A program made the translations under genes and the position numbers. From contig NZ_AYZB01000001.1 in the NCBI RefSeq assembly GCF_001436415.1, positions 78,086 to 142,085 on the forward strand: a stretch of DNA of 64,000 bases, given 5' to 3'. This DNA is from Latilactobacillus graminis DSM 20719 (GTDB lineage: Bacteria > Bacillota > Bacilli > Lactobacillales > Lactobacillaceae). The notes beneath the pieces were generated by a model, which saw only the letters and a program-made list of their open reading frames with translations, had not been told where the DNA came from and searched no databases. This document shows, one piece after another, positions 38,431 to 47,545 of this stretch; the stretch's first letter is position 1; each line of letters begins with the position of its first letter.

Positions 38431-38964
38431 ATGACGAATAACCAAACACGAAAATATATCTACATTGCACTCCTGTGCGCTCAAGGCATCATTATTAGTC
38501 TTGTTGAACGCGCGATTCCATTTCCATTTGCCGTGGCCCCCGGCGCTAAGTTGGGACTAGCTAATTTAATCACCATCATTTCATTATTTACCCTACCGGT
38601 CAACGATTGCTTTTTATTGATGGTGATGCGAACTATTTTATCCGCCTTACTAGGCGGGACGCTTTCGACTTTTATGTATAGCCTTGCTGGTGCGACATTT
38701 AGTTTTTTAGGAATGGTCGTCCTTAAACGCTTTAGTCGCCGTTTTATCAGTATGATTGGTATTTCAGCTGCTGGTGGGCTACTCTTTAACGTTGGTCAAC
38801 TTTGTGTTGCCAGTTTTATTGCCCAAAGTTGGCAGGTCCTCCTCTATCTACCAGTCTTGGCTTTTCTCGGTATTTTAGCCGGCATCGCAGTTGGTATTGC
38901 TGCAAATTTTTTATTCGCACACGTCAAAACACTGACCTCTTTAAAAATGCAACACGAAATTTAG
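38431..38964 (+). CDS. eetB: EET membrane protein EetB (Gx transporter family)
   Basis: The 177-residue polytopic protein has about five or six membrane segments. It has the family motif ERAIPFPFAVAPGAKLGLAN near the N-terminus and resembles ECF S components. Its biochemical role in EET is unsettled. It is 17 bases after eetA with AAAAGGAG before the ATG and is followed by dmkB, so the three form an operon. Confidence 0.9.
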   Translation: MTNNQTRKYIYIALLCAQGIIISLVERAIPFPFAVAPGAKLGLANLITIISLFTLPVNDCFLLMVMRTILSALLGGTLSTFMYSLAGATFSFLGMVVLKRFSRRFISMIGISAAGGLLFNVGQLCVASFIAQSWQVLLYLPVLAFLGILAGIAVGIAANFLFAHVKTLTSLKMQHEI

Positions 38965-38982
38965 TTTAGTAAGGAGTTAATT

Positions 38983-39963
38983 ATGGCAAAAGTCCATGCC
39001 ATGTGGCAGAACTATCCAGAAATCGAAACCGAACTTGCGCAAAGCCTTGCGTTAATTGAAGACAACGTTCACACCAAAAATCAAGCCGTCACCGACGCCA
39101 TTTTAGAAATGATCAGTGCTGGCGGCAAGTTGCTCCGCCCTGCTTATTGCTTATTATTTTCGCAATTTAATGCGGTTGACCGCCAGAAAATGATTGCCTT
39201 AGCCGCTACTGTTGAAACACTACATACAGCAACTTTAATTCATGACGATATTGTCGATGATTCTGCCTTACGACGCCATCAACAATCAATCCAAGCTCGC
39301 TTTGGCAAGGATGTTGCCGTTTATGCCGGCGACTACTTATTCGTTGTTTGCTTCAAATTATTGGCTAATTATGCTAGCGATTTAAAAAGTATTCAATTTA
39401 ACAGCCAGACGATGGATCAAATTCTAGATGGTGAGCTCAGTCAAATGACAACCCGCTATAATCTTGATTTAACCCCAGAACAATATTTACAACAGATTAA
39501 TGGCAAAACTGGTCAGCTATTCGCTTTAAGTTGTTTCATTGGTGCTTATGAAAGTCAAAAAGGCTTAAAGTTCGCCCGGCAAGCCGAGAAAATCGGCTTA
39601 AATATCGGCATTGCTTTCCAAATTCTGGATGATATCTTAGACTATACCCAGACCGATGTCGATTTTGGCAAGCCGGTCCTTGATGACATGCGCCGTGGCG
39701 TCTACTCGATTCCACTCATCTTGACCCTTCAAACCAATCGCTGTCAATTAGCTCCTTATCTCGAAAAACAAACGGCAATGAGCGATGAAGATCTACACAC
39801 CGTCCAAACCATCGTTCGCCAATCCAACAACGTCAAAAAGGCCCAAACGCTTGCACAAAATTATACAAAGCGAGCACTCGCAGGAATTGCTAAACTTCCC
39901 GATATGCCTGCCAGAATAACACTTCAAAAATTAACCAAGACTTTATTAACTAGAACCACATAA
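38983..39963 (+). CDS. dmkB: Polyprenyl diphosphate synthase (DmkB)
   Basis: The 326-residue trans-prenyltransferase has the first aspartate-rich motif HDDIVDD (D88, D89, D92, D93) and the second motif DDILD (D216, D217, D220). It elongates a polyprenyl diphosphate that DmkA would join to DHNA. The name follows the EET locus of Listeria; HepT/IspB-type heptaprenyl or octaprenyl synthase would be an equivalent description. TAAGGAG precedes the ATG. It ends the eetA-eetB-dmkB operon. Confidence 0.93.
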   Translation: MAKVHAMWQNYPEIETELAQSLALIEDNVHTKNQAVTDAILEMISAGGKLLRPAYCLLFSQFNAVDRQKMIALAATVETLHTATLIHDDIVDDSALRRHQQSIQARFGKDVAVYAGDYLFVVCFKLLANYASDLKSIQFNSQTMDQILDGELSQMTTRYNLDLTPEQYLQQINGKTGQLFALSCFIGAYESQKGLKFARQAEKIGLNIGIAFQILDDILDYTQTDVDFGKPVLDDMRRGVYSIPLILTLQTNRCQLAPYLEKQTAMSDEDLHTVQTIVRQSNNVKKAQTLAQNYTKRALAGIAKLPDMPARITLQKLTKTLLTRTT

Positions 39964-40008
39964 AAAAGAACCGCATCCTTAAAAACGTACAAGGATGCGG
40001 TTCTTTTT
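39962..40008 (+). terminator. Terminator of the eetAB-dmkB operon
   Basis: AAGAACCGCATCCTT and AAGGATGCGGTTCTT form a long stem followed by T. It also faces the tRNA-Thr gene. Confidence 0.93.
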
Positions 40009-40025
40009 GAAATTACCTATACAGA

Positions 40026-40098
40026 AGCTGTTTATCGGATTTGAACCGACGACCCCCACCTTACCACGGTGGTGCTCTACCTACTGAGCTAAAACAGC
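40026..40098 (-). tRNA. tRNA-Thr (anticodon GGU)
   Basis: The minus strand folds into a complete cloverleaf. The acceptor is GCTGTTT with AAACAGC, and the anticodon arm is CCACC-GTGGTAA-GGTGG with anticodon GGT. The T arm contains GGTTCGAATCC. The 3' CCA is not encoded, so it must be added. The gene is monocistronic, between convergent units. Confidence 0.96.
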
Positions 40099-40160
40099 AT
40101 TTCACGGTTGATTAATACCGTGATATAAGTATATCGAAAAATAAAAAGCGGGTCAAGTCT

Positions 40161-41000
40161 TTAAAGACCAACTTCTGTATCTGAAAGTGCTAATTCAAAA
40201 TGCTGCTGCAAGAATTTAGCCACCCCATCATTAGTATTCGTTTCTGTTTCATAGTTAGCAATCGCTTTAACCTCTGGTAAAGCATTGCCCATCGCTACGC
40301 TGTACTTAGCCGCGGCCAACATCCCCATATCATTTTGACCATCGCCAAAGACGATAGTATGATCTGCATCAATCCCATGGATCATTTGAATCTGGCGAAT
40401 CGCAGTGGCCTTATCAATTCCAGTTGGAATCATTTCAATATTATCTGGTCCAGAAGATGATAAACTCATTACAGCCTGGTCCATTAGCCTTTGCTTAGCG
40501 GCGGCCAAACTCTCCGGATGTCCGCGGCCAATAATAATCCCATTAGTAATCTGATCACTTAAATTTAATAACATCTCTAAGTCAGCTACAGGTTGATAAT
40601 CAATTCCCGCATCCAACGTTAAATTACCCGCATCACGGGCCACAAACTTGGGAATTTCTTGTGTATAATAAGCCGCATCGGTTGTAAAAAAATGTGCAGA
40701 TAGATTGGGATCCGCAAGACAAGCCTCATAGGCTGCTTTCAAGGCTTTTTTACCTAAATAACGTTGCGTCAGCTGATGCTCGTTTTCAAAAACAGCGCCA
40801 TTGGAAGCGATAATCCGCACATCATCATTAATCTGGCGCGAAATCACACGTCCGAGATTATACAGTCGTCCAGTCGCAATGTAAAAAAGCACATTCCGTT
40901 TTTGCAACGTCCGGATGACACGTTTGGTCAACGGTGTCACAATTTGATGGTCACGTACCAATGTTCCATCAATATCTGAAAAAACTAAGTAAGGTTCCAT
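40161..41000 (-). CDS. HAD-superfamily phosphatase, Cof type
   Basis: The 279-residue HAD hydrolase has the nucleophile motif DIDGTL near residue 8 and the C-terminal metal motif GDGQNDMGML. A type IIB cap domain lies between them. Cof-like proteins dephosphorylate sugar phosphates or flavin mononucleotide, and the substrate cannot be told from sequence. The ATG at 41000 follows GGGGA. It is a single gene. Confidence 0.9.
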   Translation of the reverse strand: MEPYLVFSDIDGTLVRDHQIVTPLTKRVIRTLQKRNVLFYIATGRLYNLGRVISRQINDDVRIIASNGAVFENEHQLTQRYLGKKALKAAYEACLADPNLSAHFFTTDAAYYTQEIPKFVARDAGNLTLDAGIDYQPVADLEMLLNLSDQITNGIIIGRGHPESLAAAKQRLMDQAVMSLSSSGPDNIEMIPTGIDKATAIRQIQMIHGIDADHTIVFGDGQNDMGMLAAAKYSVAMGNALPEVKAIANYETETNTNDGVAKFLQQHFELALSDTEVGL

Positions 41001-41198
41001 ATGCATTCCCCTAAAATTAGATTTGTAACCGATAACACTTTTTATTCTAGCGTATTTATTCTGAAAATAAAACAATTAGTTTACTTTTATTTACAATCTA
41101 TTTATAAATTTCACGAAGTATGGCTTGCTATTTAGTAAGACATAGTTTATTATCACCTTATTTGATAATTTTAATAATGTCTGAAGGAGTTCTTGGCT

Positions 41199-41414
41199 AT
41201 GGATAAAGAAAAGCTCAATATCGGTGACTTAGTAACTGGAAAAGTGAATGAAGATTTAGATGGCGCCTTTTCAGGTACCGTTGAAAAAGTATACGAAAAC
41301 TCCGCTTTAATTAACATTACGGATTTCGATGCCGCTGACAAAGCAAATATTTCGGAATTAAACAACAAAATTGTTGTTAACCTCAAGCAGCTAAAAGCTG
41401 CGAAAGTAAAATAG
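41199..41414 (+). CDS. Small YkvS-like protein (DUF2187)
   Basis: The 71-residue acidic protein has a KOW/Tudor-like barrel pattern (GDLVTGKV...GAFSGTVEKVYENSALI). This matches the YkvS (DUF2187) group of unknown function in Firmicutes. The ATG at 41199 is chosen because AAGGAG lies nine bases upstream; an in-frame TTG six bases earlier is too close. It is followed at some distance by a terminator. Confidence 0.85.
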   Translation: MDKEKLNIGDLVTGKVNEDLDGAFSGTVEKVYENSALINITDFDAADKANISELNNKIVVNLKQLKAAKVK

Positions 41415-41542
41415 ATTAACAGATATATAAGTCGCTTTTAATACCGGTCAGTATCGTTTAGGCATCTTTACTCTCATTTTCCATATAAGGCATTGTAGCG
41501 GCGTAAATAGAGCAATTCAATATTAAAACCTATCGTTGACCC

Positions 41543-41577
41543 AGACCCCCATTAAAGTAAATAATGGGGGTCTTTTT
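41543..41577 (+). terminator. Terminator hairpin
   Basis: AGACCCCCATT pairs with AATGGGGGTCT followed by T. It most likely ends the ykvS-like transcript. Confidence 0.85.
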
Positions 41578-41800
41578 ATGACTAAAATTTCTAAAGAAAA
41601 CTAAGCTAAAAACATTTCTTAAACACAATCAAAGAAAACTGGACAAATATAAAATTAGTAAAAAATGCGATTTAGAACGACAGCATCTTAAAATGCTGTG
41701 TGTCATCATATGCGTCATTTAGTCCTGCTTTTCTGGTTAACTCATCTAAAAGATTCCTACACACTGGTCATGGTTGTGGCAGATGCTTTACGACAATCCA
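41578..41800. other. Intergenic stretch without a recognised gene
   Basis: No frame with a ribosome binding site and family-like composition was seen. A 31-codon open frame (starting MRHLVLLFWL near 41711) lacks a convincing start signal. It may be a decayed element, but nothing identifiable remains. Confidence 0.5.
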
Positions 41801-41850
41801 AATGAAAATAGGCGGCACGTTACCGATAAAATATCGACGACGTGCCGCCT
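41801..41850 (-). terminator. Terminator of the YitT gene
   Basis: AGGCGGCACGT pairs perfectly with ACGTGCCGCCT around a long loop. The minus-strand side is followed by TATTTT. Confidence 0.75.
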
Positions 41851-41941
41851 AGAAAAGATAACTAATTATTTACTTTAACTTCTAGGGTCTACCTCACCGT
41901 CGGTTGCCCTCTTTTAATATTGAGTATAACTTTACTTTAGA

Positions 41942-42793
41942 CTATATCACATTTTCAAACTTTCCCCATAGGTTCATTGTGGATTGGATATTAACAAAAG
42001 CATCTGGATCAGCATCTTTCACAGCCCGCTTTAATTCTGTTAAATCGTATTTGGAAACAACCGTCATAATGACCGTTGTTTCTTGATTTGTGTATAGTCC
42101 CGTCCCGTCGAGTTCAGTTGCCCCATGGATAAATTCGCGCATCCGTTTCTTCAAAACTTCCGGTCGCTTAGTAAAAATTGTAACCGTCACCTTCTGTTGT
42201 TGAATATAAATGTAATCCATCAACAAACTTGAAATAAAAATTTCAACAATACTGTATAAAGCAGCTCCCCAGCCAAAGAAGATTCCGGCTGCGAGAATGA
42301 TCATACCGTTAATAATATTGTTCACAACACCGACTCGTTTACCGGTCAAGCGACCTACTAGGGTAACAATAACGTCGGTCCCACCAGTCGAAAACCCAGC
42401 CTTAAAACATAGACCAACGCCTAAGCCAATTAATGCACCACCAAATAAAGCGCCCGCAAAACGCTCTGTCACAATCGGATGGACTGGCACTGGAATGATT
42501 TTCAAGAAAAGGACACTTGTGAAAACTGCAATAATACTAAAAATTGCATATTGATGATTAATCTTAAACCACGCTAATATTAATAGTGGGACATTCAAAA
42601 TAAAAACCAACGTTGCAACACTTAAAGAACCACCCATGTATGTGACTAATGCGGTTAATAATTGTGCAATCCCTGTGACACCACTCGAATAAATTTTTGC
42701 TGGTATTAAGAACAAATTGACACTGACTGCGGCTAAAAAGCCGTAAAGCATCGCAATAATGACTTTTTTGGCATTTCCTTTTACTGCTATCAC
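41942..42793 (-). CDS. YitT family membrane protein
   Basis: The 283-residue protein has five to six membrane segments in the first ~200 residues (DUF161-type repeats, GFSTGGTDVIV). A C-terminal DUF2179 soluble domain follows (VTIFTKRPEVLKKR...). The function is unknown; related proteins are proposed to be transporters. The start is a GTG at 42793 because GGAGG lies eight bases upstream; an ATG at 42808 overlaps that site. It is a single gene. Confidence 0.88.
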   Translation of the reverse strand: MIAVKGNAKKVIIAMLYGFLAAVSVNLFLIPAKIYSSGVTGIAQLLTALVTYMGGSLSVATLVFILNVPLLILAWFKINHQYAIFSIIAVFTSVLFLKIIPVPVHPIVTERFAGALFGGALIGLGVGLCFKAGFSTGGTDVIVTLVGRLTGKRVGVVNNIINGMIILAAGIFFGWGAALYSIVEIFISSLLMDYIYIQQQKVTVTIFTKRPEVLKKRMREFIHGATELDGTGLYTNQETTVIMTVVSKYDLTELKRAVKDADPDAFVNIQSTMNLWGKFENVI

Positions 42794-42871
42794 ATTCAAC
42801 ACCTCCATCGATTAAAAAAGTCACGCTCCTCCTCGGAAGAGTGTGACCAATAATAAAAATTACAAGTTTAA

Positions 42872-44293
42872 CTATAAATTCTTATCCATGACGAAGGTCA
42901 ACTTCGATAATTGCGTCCCTTCTGTCACTAATTGTGCTAACAAATCAGTAGTTGCTTCATGATAATGAGCAGCAATAGCATGATTCTGTTGGGTCAAAAA
43001 GTCAACGGGATCAGCTTGGGATGTCACTGCACTATCTACCGTAGCAATCATCGTTCTTGCCCATTGTGATAATGCTTTTTGATAGTCAATATCAGCTTTT
43101 TTAAAGGCCCCATAGTGTGATTCAACAATCATTGCTAATGCTTCATATAACCAATAAGCGTTCTTCAATTGCATCTTCGCTGGCAGTTCGCGATAACTTT
43201 CATCCGTATCCGTCGCGTTCGCAAAAAATGGTACGTGCGGACAGAATGTTGGTACCCCAAAACCTAGCCATTGAACACCGCGCACAGCATCGGGCACATT
43301 ATTTCTAATCTGACAGATATGTGAGTTTTGCGTCCGTGAAAGTGAAATCGCTCGATAAGTTGTCTTTTGTTCTTCGGTCCCATTTCCAAGTGGATCATAA
43401 AGCGTTTCGTTGTAATGTGATTTTAACACACCTTGGACATCTTCTACACTTAATTTACGATTTGCCTTGCGAATAAACGGTAAATTATTTGATTCTGGAT
43501 CTTGTTTAACTTCAGGATTTAAATAACGCTGGGCGTACCAAACCCGTGGTGTATTGTAGTGGTGGTCCAATTCAGTATCCGTTCCAAAAATCTTACGGAA
43601 GTTCCATTCGGTCTCGCTTGGGTTTAGCTGGTTATCGTTAACAAATGCTTGAATTCCTTCAGACCACATGTAGTTTTCTGGATCATTGAAGTCGATATCT
43701 TCAATGGCAATTTGATTGGCTGCTACTGCATAGCAATCATCCGGAATCCGGACAGCTACCCAATGATGACCAGTAACAATTTCTTGATACCAAACCTCAT
43801 TTTGATCACTATATTGAACCCCATTCCCTTCAGCAGAACCATACTTAGCAATCAAGTTCCCCATCAATTGAACCCCTTCACGGGCCGAATTAATATATGG
43901 CAGAACTAACGTACACATTGAATCTTCAGCTAAACCTTGCTTGACCAACGGATCATAAGCTAATACCCGTTCGTTAGCATAGACACTTTCAGTTGCGGAG
44001 AGGGCGACATTTTTTTCATTAATCCCATCTTCTTCATTTAAACCATCACTTAAGTCACCGTTGGGGGTCGACGTGTAACGATAACCGTCCGTCGGCAACG
44101 GCACGGTTAAGCCGTTATATTTTGAAACATATGTCTCGTGTCGATCATGAACTGCTGGTTGTACGAAGAACCGTTTAGGATGGATTGCATAGAAGCGATC
44201 CTCATTGCGCGAAATCATCGTAGAGCCATCAATTGACGCATTCTTCCCTACCATCATTGAAGTACATGCTGATAATTCGATTCTGTCTGTCAT
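42872..44293 (-). CDS. pepD: C69-family dipeptidase PepD
   Basis: The 473-residue Ntn hydrolase resembles lactobacillar PepD dipeptidases. The catalytic cysteine is probably C10 in SACTSMMVG and would become N-terminal after removal of a short propeptide. The motif ASIDGSTMISRNED is conserved. It would cleave dipeptides brought in by the OPT transporter upstream. AAGGGG precedes the ATG. It is last in the sdaAB-sdaAA-OPT-PqqD-like-pepD group. Confidence 0.92.
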   Translation of the reverse strand: MTDRIELSACTSMMVGKNASIDGSTMISRNEDRFYAIHPKRFFVQPAVHDRHETYVSKYNGLTVPLPTDGYRYTSTPNGDLSDGLNEEDGINEKNVALSATESVYANERVLAYDPLVKQGLAEDSMCTLVLPYINSAREGVQLMGNLIAKYGSAEGNGVQYSDQNEVWYQEIVTGHHWVAVRIPDDCYAVAANQIAIEDIDFNDPENYMWSEGIQAFVNDNQLNPSETEWNFRKIFGTDTELDHHYNTPRVWYAQRYLNPEVKQDPESNNLPFIRKANRKLSVEDVQGVLKSHYNETLYDPLGNGTEEQKTTYRAISLSRTQNSHICQIRNNVPDAVRGVQWLGFGVPTFCPHVPFFANATDTDESYRELPAKMQLKNAYWLYEALAMIVESHYGAFKKADIDYQKALSQWARTMIATVDSAVTSQADPVDFLTQQNHAIAAHYHEATTDLLAQLVTEGTQLSKLTFVMDKNL

Positions 44294-44344
44294 TTGAAAA
44301 ACCCCTTTTTATTAAAGTATGATTCACTAATTGATTCATAAAAC

Positions 44345-44698
44345 TTAGACGATTACCCGCCGGATCAAATGCTCGGTGTGCTCTAGATGATTCAAATACA
44401 CGAGTAATCGTTCATATAGATATTCACCGGCTTCATCATATTGCCCTGCCAGTGCTTGACCAATCTGGTGGACACTTCGTTTTCCGTTCACATGTCTAAA
44501 GACAAAACTACCGTAATCATCGAGTTCCAGCTGGGTTTCTAGCGGGGTTTTCACATGCAAACGCCGTAATGTCCGTTGAATCCAATGGTTCTGCGGCCGA
44601 ATAATAGTGACTTGACCAGCTTTTAACTTAAATTGGACTTGCGGATTTTTTTCATAGACAAGTTGTTCTAAATCAATCTCCGCTTTCTGGCGTCCCAT
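44345..44698 (-). CDS. Orphan PqqD-like domain protein
   Basis: The 117-residue protein has a PqqD-like helical domain in its second half (LDDYGSFVFRHVNGKRSV, then a predicted helix-loop). PqqD proteins carry precursor peptides to radical SAM enzymes in RiPP pathways, but no such enzyme or precursor is nearby. The gene overlaps the OPT transporter by 26 bases, with its ribosome binding site (GGAGGGG) inside that gene, so translation is coupled. Basic residues dominate the N-terminal half. Its role with peptide transport is unknown. Confidence 0.78.
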   Translation of the reverse strand: MGRQKAEIDLEQLVYEKNPQVQFKLKAGQVTIIRPQNHWIQRTLRRLHVKTPLETQLELDDYGSFVFRHVNGKRSVHQIGQALAGQYDEAGEYLYERLLVYLNHLEHTEHLIRRVIV

Positions 44699-46616
44699 CT
44701 TCTGTTGCCCCTCCTTTATGAATCATCATAAGTGGCACAGTAATCGAAACAACCATCACAGCCAATAAGATAATCCCCATTGCATTGGTCTTGGCAAAAC
44801 CAGTAAGTACCCGATCCTTAAGCAGTCCAGTAACATGGAGAATAATTCCGATTAATCCAATGATTGAACCTCCAGCAATTAACCCCGATGATAAACTAAT
44901 CCCACTTTGAATTCGGTTATTCTTAACTGCCTCATCCTTTGATACTTTTTCAATGAAGACTTTGATCAATGCCCCAATTAAGATAATTGAAGTGGTTGAA
45001 ATTGGTAAATAAAAACCAATCGCAACCGTCATAATTGGTAAGCCTAAGAAATAAAATGCTAATGCCATCACAACTCCAACAATAATCATGATCCATGGCA
45101 ATTTACCCGTCATAATTCCAGATGTTAACGTAGCAATTAAGTTAGCTTGTGGTAACCCAAAGGCTGGTGTTGCACTATCTGTAACAAATTGTGGCGATAG
45201 AATGCTGATTGTCCCAACAGTTACGATAACGCCGACAATGCCGGCAATCATGAAATATTTCATCATTTCTGATTTTGAACCGCCGATAACATAAGTTACT
45301 TTCTGCGATTGCATGTAGCCACCACCAACAGCAACAGCGGTTACAACGAACGTTCCAAACATCAGTAAGATTTGCGTGTGACTATTATCTGTCCACCCAA
45401 ATAATACGAAAACGACCGTCATAATCACTAATGAGGCAATCGTCATGCCTGATACAGGAAGGTTCGAACAACCAATGGTCCCAGCAATTCGTGCTGAAAC
45501 AATCACAAAGAGTAAACTCAAAATGGCTGCTAGCAATGCCCCAACAATCCCCATCAAGAAGTTTTGCGCGATGATCATGCCAACAACAAAGATGCCAACA
45601 CCACCAACAACAATGGCGACCATGCCAAGTGTATTTTTTTCTTCGCCTGCTACGTTTTTAGCAGCTAAAGTTTTCTTGATTGATGTCACGATAGTTGGAA
45701 TTAATTTAAGCGCACCAATTAATCCACCACAAAGCATCATCCCAGCACCAATATATTTAACGTATGAACTTGATAAATCATTAACAGCCATTTGATTCAC
45801 TGCTAAACTAGTGTTATTCCAAACATGAGCACTGTTGCCGGCCATATCCGTAAAATAACCAATCAATGGCGCAATTGCAAAATTTGATAAGATTGCACCG
45901 GCAAACATTGTTAAGGCCACCTCTAAACCGACAATAAAACCAATTCCAGCAAGTAGCGGATTTACTTCAACATCGAGCTTCCATTTATAAAAAGATGAAC
46001 CGACATAGCTAATCATGTTATTGACAACTCCCAGTACTGATGTCGTCAACATCGTGACAATTCCGCCAATTCCAAAGCCGATACCCATGTATTTAAGCGA
46101 ATCGCCACCCGTGTCTGATGCGACTAAAGTCTCTGAAATCGCCATGGCTTCTGGATAAATTAACTTACCATGCTCCTCAATGATTAAATAATTGTGCACT
46201 AATGAGGCCGTTCCCATCGAGAAGAGAATTGCTAGTATTCCGACAATGACCCCTTGAATAAAGTTAATGTGACCACCAATTAAAATAATAGCTGGTAAAA
46301 CATAAATCATCCCACTAGCAATGGATTCACCACCGCTAGACATTCCTTGCATGATATTCTTACCTAAGATGCCCTTTGATTTGGCAAAGGCCCCAACTAG
46401 ACCCGAACCAATGATTGAACCGGGAATCCCAGCTGCAACGGTTAGGCCAGCTTTCATCCCAGAATACGCTGTCGAAGCAGCAAAAATAATTGCTAAAAGA
46501 CTACCTAGAATTAAAATGGTTAAGTTACCGACCTTTTTATCGCCTTGATTAACATACGGTATATATTTTTCACCTGAAACACCGCCGTACGCGGATTTCG
46601 AAAGTTTCTTTTGCAT
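44673..46616 (-). CDS. OPT-family oligopeptide transporter
   Basis: The 647-residue membrane protein has about 16 segments and belongs to the oligopeptide transporter (OPT) family. The bacterial branch is predicted to import peptides, although some members carry metal chelates. The context with PepD and serine dehydratase favours peptides. AGGAGG precedes the ATG. It follows sdaAA by about 25 bases. Confidence 0.92.
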   Translation of the reverse strand: MQKKLSKSAYGGVSGEKYIPYVNQGDKKVGNLTILILGSLLAIIFAASTAYSGMKAGLTVAAGIPGSIIGSGLVGAFAKSKGILGKNIMQGMSSGGESIASGMIYVLPAIILIGGHINFIQGVIVGILAILFSMGTASLVHNYLIIEEHGKLIYPEAMAISETLVASDTGGDSLKYMGIGFGIGGIVTMLTTSVLGVVNNMISYVGSSFYKWKLDVEVNPLLAGIGFIVGLEVALTMFAGAILSNFAIAPLIGYFTDMAGNSAHVWNNTSLAVNQMAVNDLSSSYVKYIGAGMMLCGGLIGALKLIPTIVTSIKKTLAAKNVAGEEKNTLGMVAIVVGGVGIFVVGMIIAQNFLMGIVGALLAAILSLLFVIVSARIAGTIGCSNLPVSGMTIASLVIMTVVFVLFGWTDNSHTQILLMFGTFVVTAVAVGGGYMQSQKVTYVIGGSKSEMMKYFMIAGIVGVIVTVGTISILSPQFVTDSATPAFGLPQANLIATLTSGIMTGKLPWIMIIVGVVMALAFYFLGLPIMTVAIGFYLPISTTSIILIGALIKVFIEKVSKDEAVKNNRIQSGISLSSGLIAGGSIIGLIGIILHVTGLLKDRVLTGFAKTNAMGIILLAVMVVSITVPLMMIHKGGATEDGTPESGD

Positions 46617-46640
46617 GGTGGTTCCTCCTAAAAGTCGCTT

Positions 46641-47531
46641 TTATTTAAGACTCTTATCTTTCCCAAAGATTTGCATCTTCAGCGCGATTCCAGTTGGTGT
46701 GGCTGCTAGTCCACCCAAACCAGTTTCACGTAAAGTCGCTGGCATTTCTTCGCCAATTCGCTTCATGGCACTGATGACTTCATCAGCCGGAATTTTGCTG
46801 ACTAATCCTGCCAATGCCATATCAGCGCTAGTTAAGGCATCCACAGCCCCAATCACATTTCGTTTAACACACGGAATTTCAACAAGTCCCGCTACGGGAT
46901 CACAAACCAATCCTAAAAGATTCGCCATCGCTATTGCAAACGCTTCTGACGATTGTTGCGGCGTCCCGCCCGCTATTTCTACTGCGGCTGCGGCACCCAT
47001 CGCTGCGGCACTCCCAACTTCAGCTTGACAACCACCTGTAGCACCTGCAATCATTGCGGTATTAGCAACCACCATCCCAAAAGCAGCCGCACAAAATAAA
47101 AAACGAATTTGTGCATTGCGATCAAGCGCCAAACGTGCAGTAAGCACGGATAAAACACCCGGTAAGGTGCCTGCCGAGCCAGCAGTAGGTGTCGCACAAA
47201 TAATCCCCATCGAAGCATTCACCTCATTGGTCGCCATTGCATTTTGCATTGCGGTTAGCATCACATCACCGGATAAAGACTGTCCTTTTTCCCGATATCG
47301 CTTTAATAAAACAGCTTCACCTCCCGTGATGCCGGTTGCAGATTGAACACCCTCGCCCGTCACACCTTTTTCTTCGGCCGCTAACATGACATCCAAATTT
47401 TTACCCATGGTTGCCCAGATAACCTCACGACTAGTATGACTCATCTCTATCTCTTGTTCAATAATTAATTCAGAAATTGGCACTTGACGTTTTTGTGCAG
47501 CTGCAACTAATTCGTGAATTGCTGTATACAT
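46641..47531 (-). CDS. sdaAA: L-serine dehydratase, alpha subunit
   Basis: The 296-residue subunit carries the catalytic region of the iron-sulfur serine dehydratase, converting L-serine to pyruvate and ammonia. Cysteine-containing blocks are IICATPTAGSAGTLPG, GCQAEVGSAAAMGA and GLVCDPVAGLVEIPCVKRN. GGTGAG precedes the ATG. It pairs with the beta subunit 14 bases upstream. Confidence 0.96.
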   Translation of the reverse strand: MYTAIHELVAAAQKRQVPISELIIEQEIEMSHTSREVIWATMGKNLDVMLAAEEKGVTGEGVQSATGITGGEAVLLKRYREKGQSLSGDVMLTAMQNAMATNEVNASMGIICATPTAGSAGTLPGVLSVLTARLALDRNAQIRFLFCAAAFGMVVANTAMIAGATGGCQAEVGSAAAMGAAAAVEIAGGTPQQSSEAFAIAMANLLGLVCDPVAGLVEIPCVKRNVIGAVDALTSADMALAGLVSKIPADEVISAMKRIGEEMPATLRETGLGGLAATPTGIALKMQIFGKDKSLK

Positions 47532-47545
47532 TTTCTCACCACTTT

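Noticed and set aside
41711..41806. 31-codon open frame as a small gene
   Set aside because: No ribosome binding site and no recognisable sequence; too short to support.
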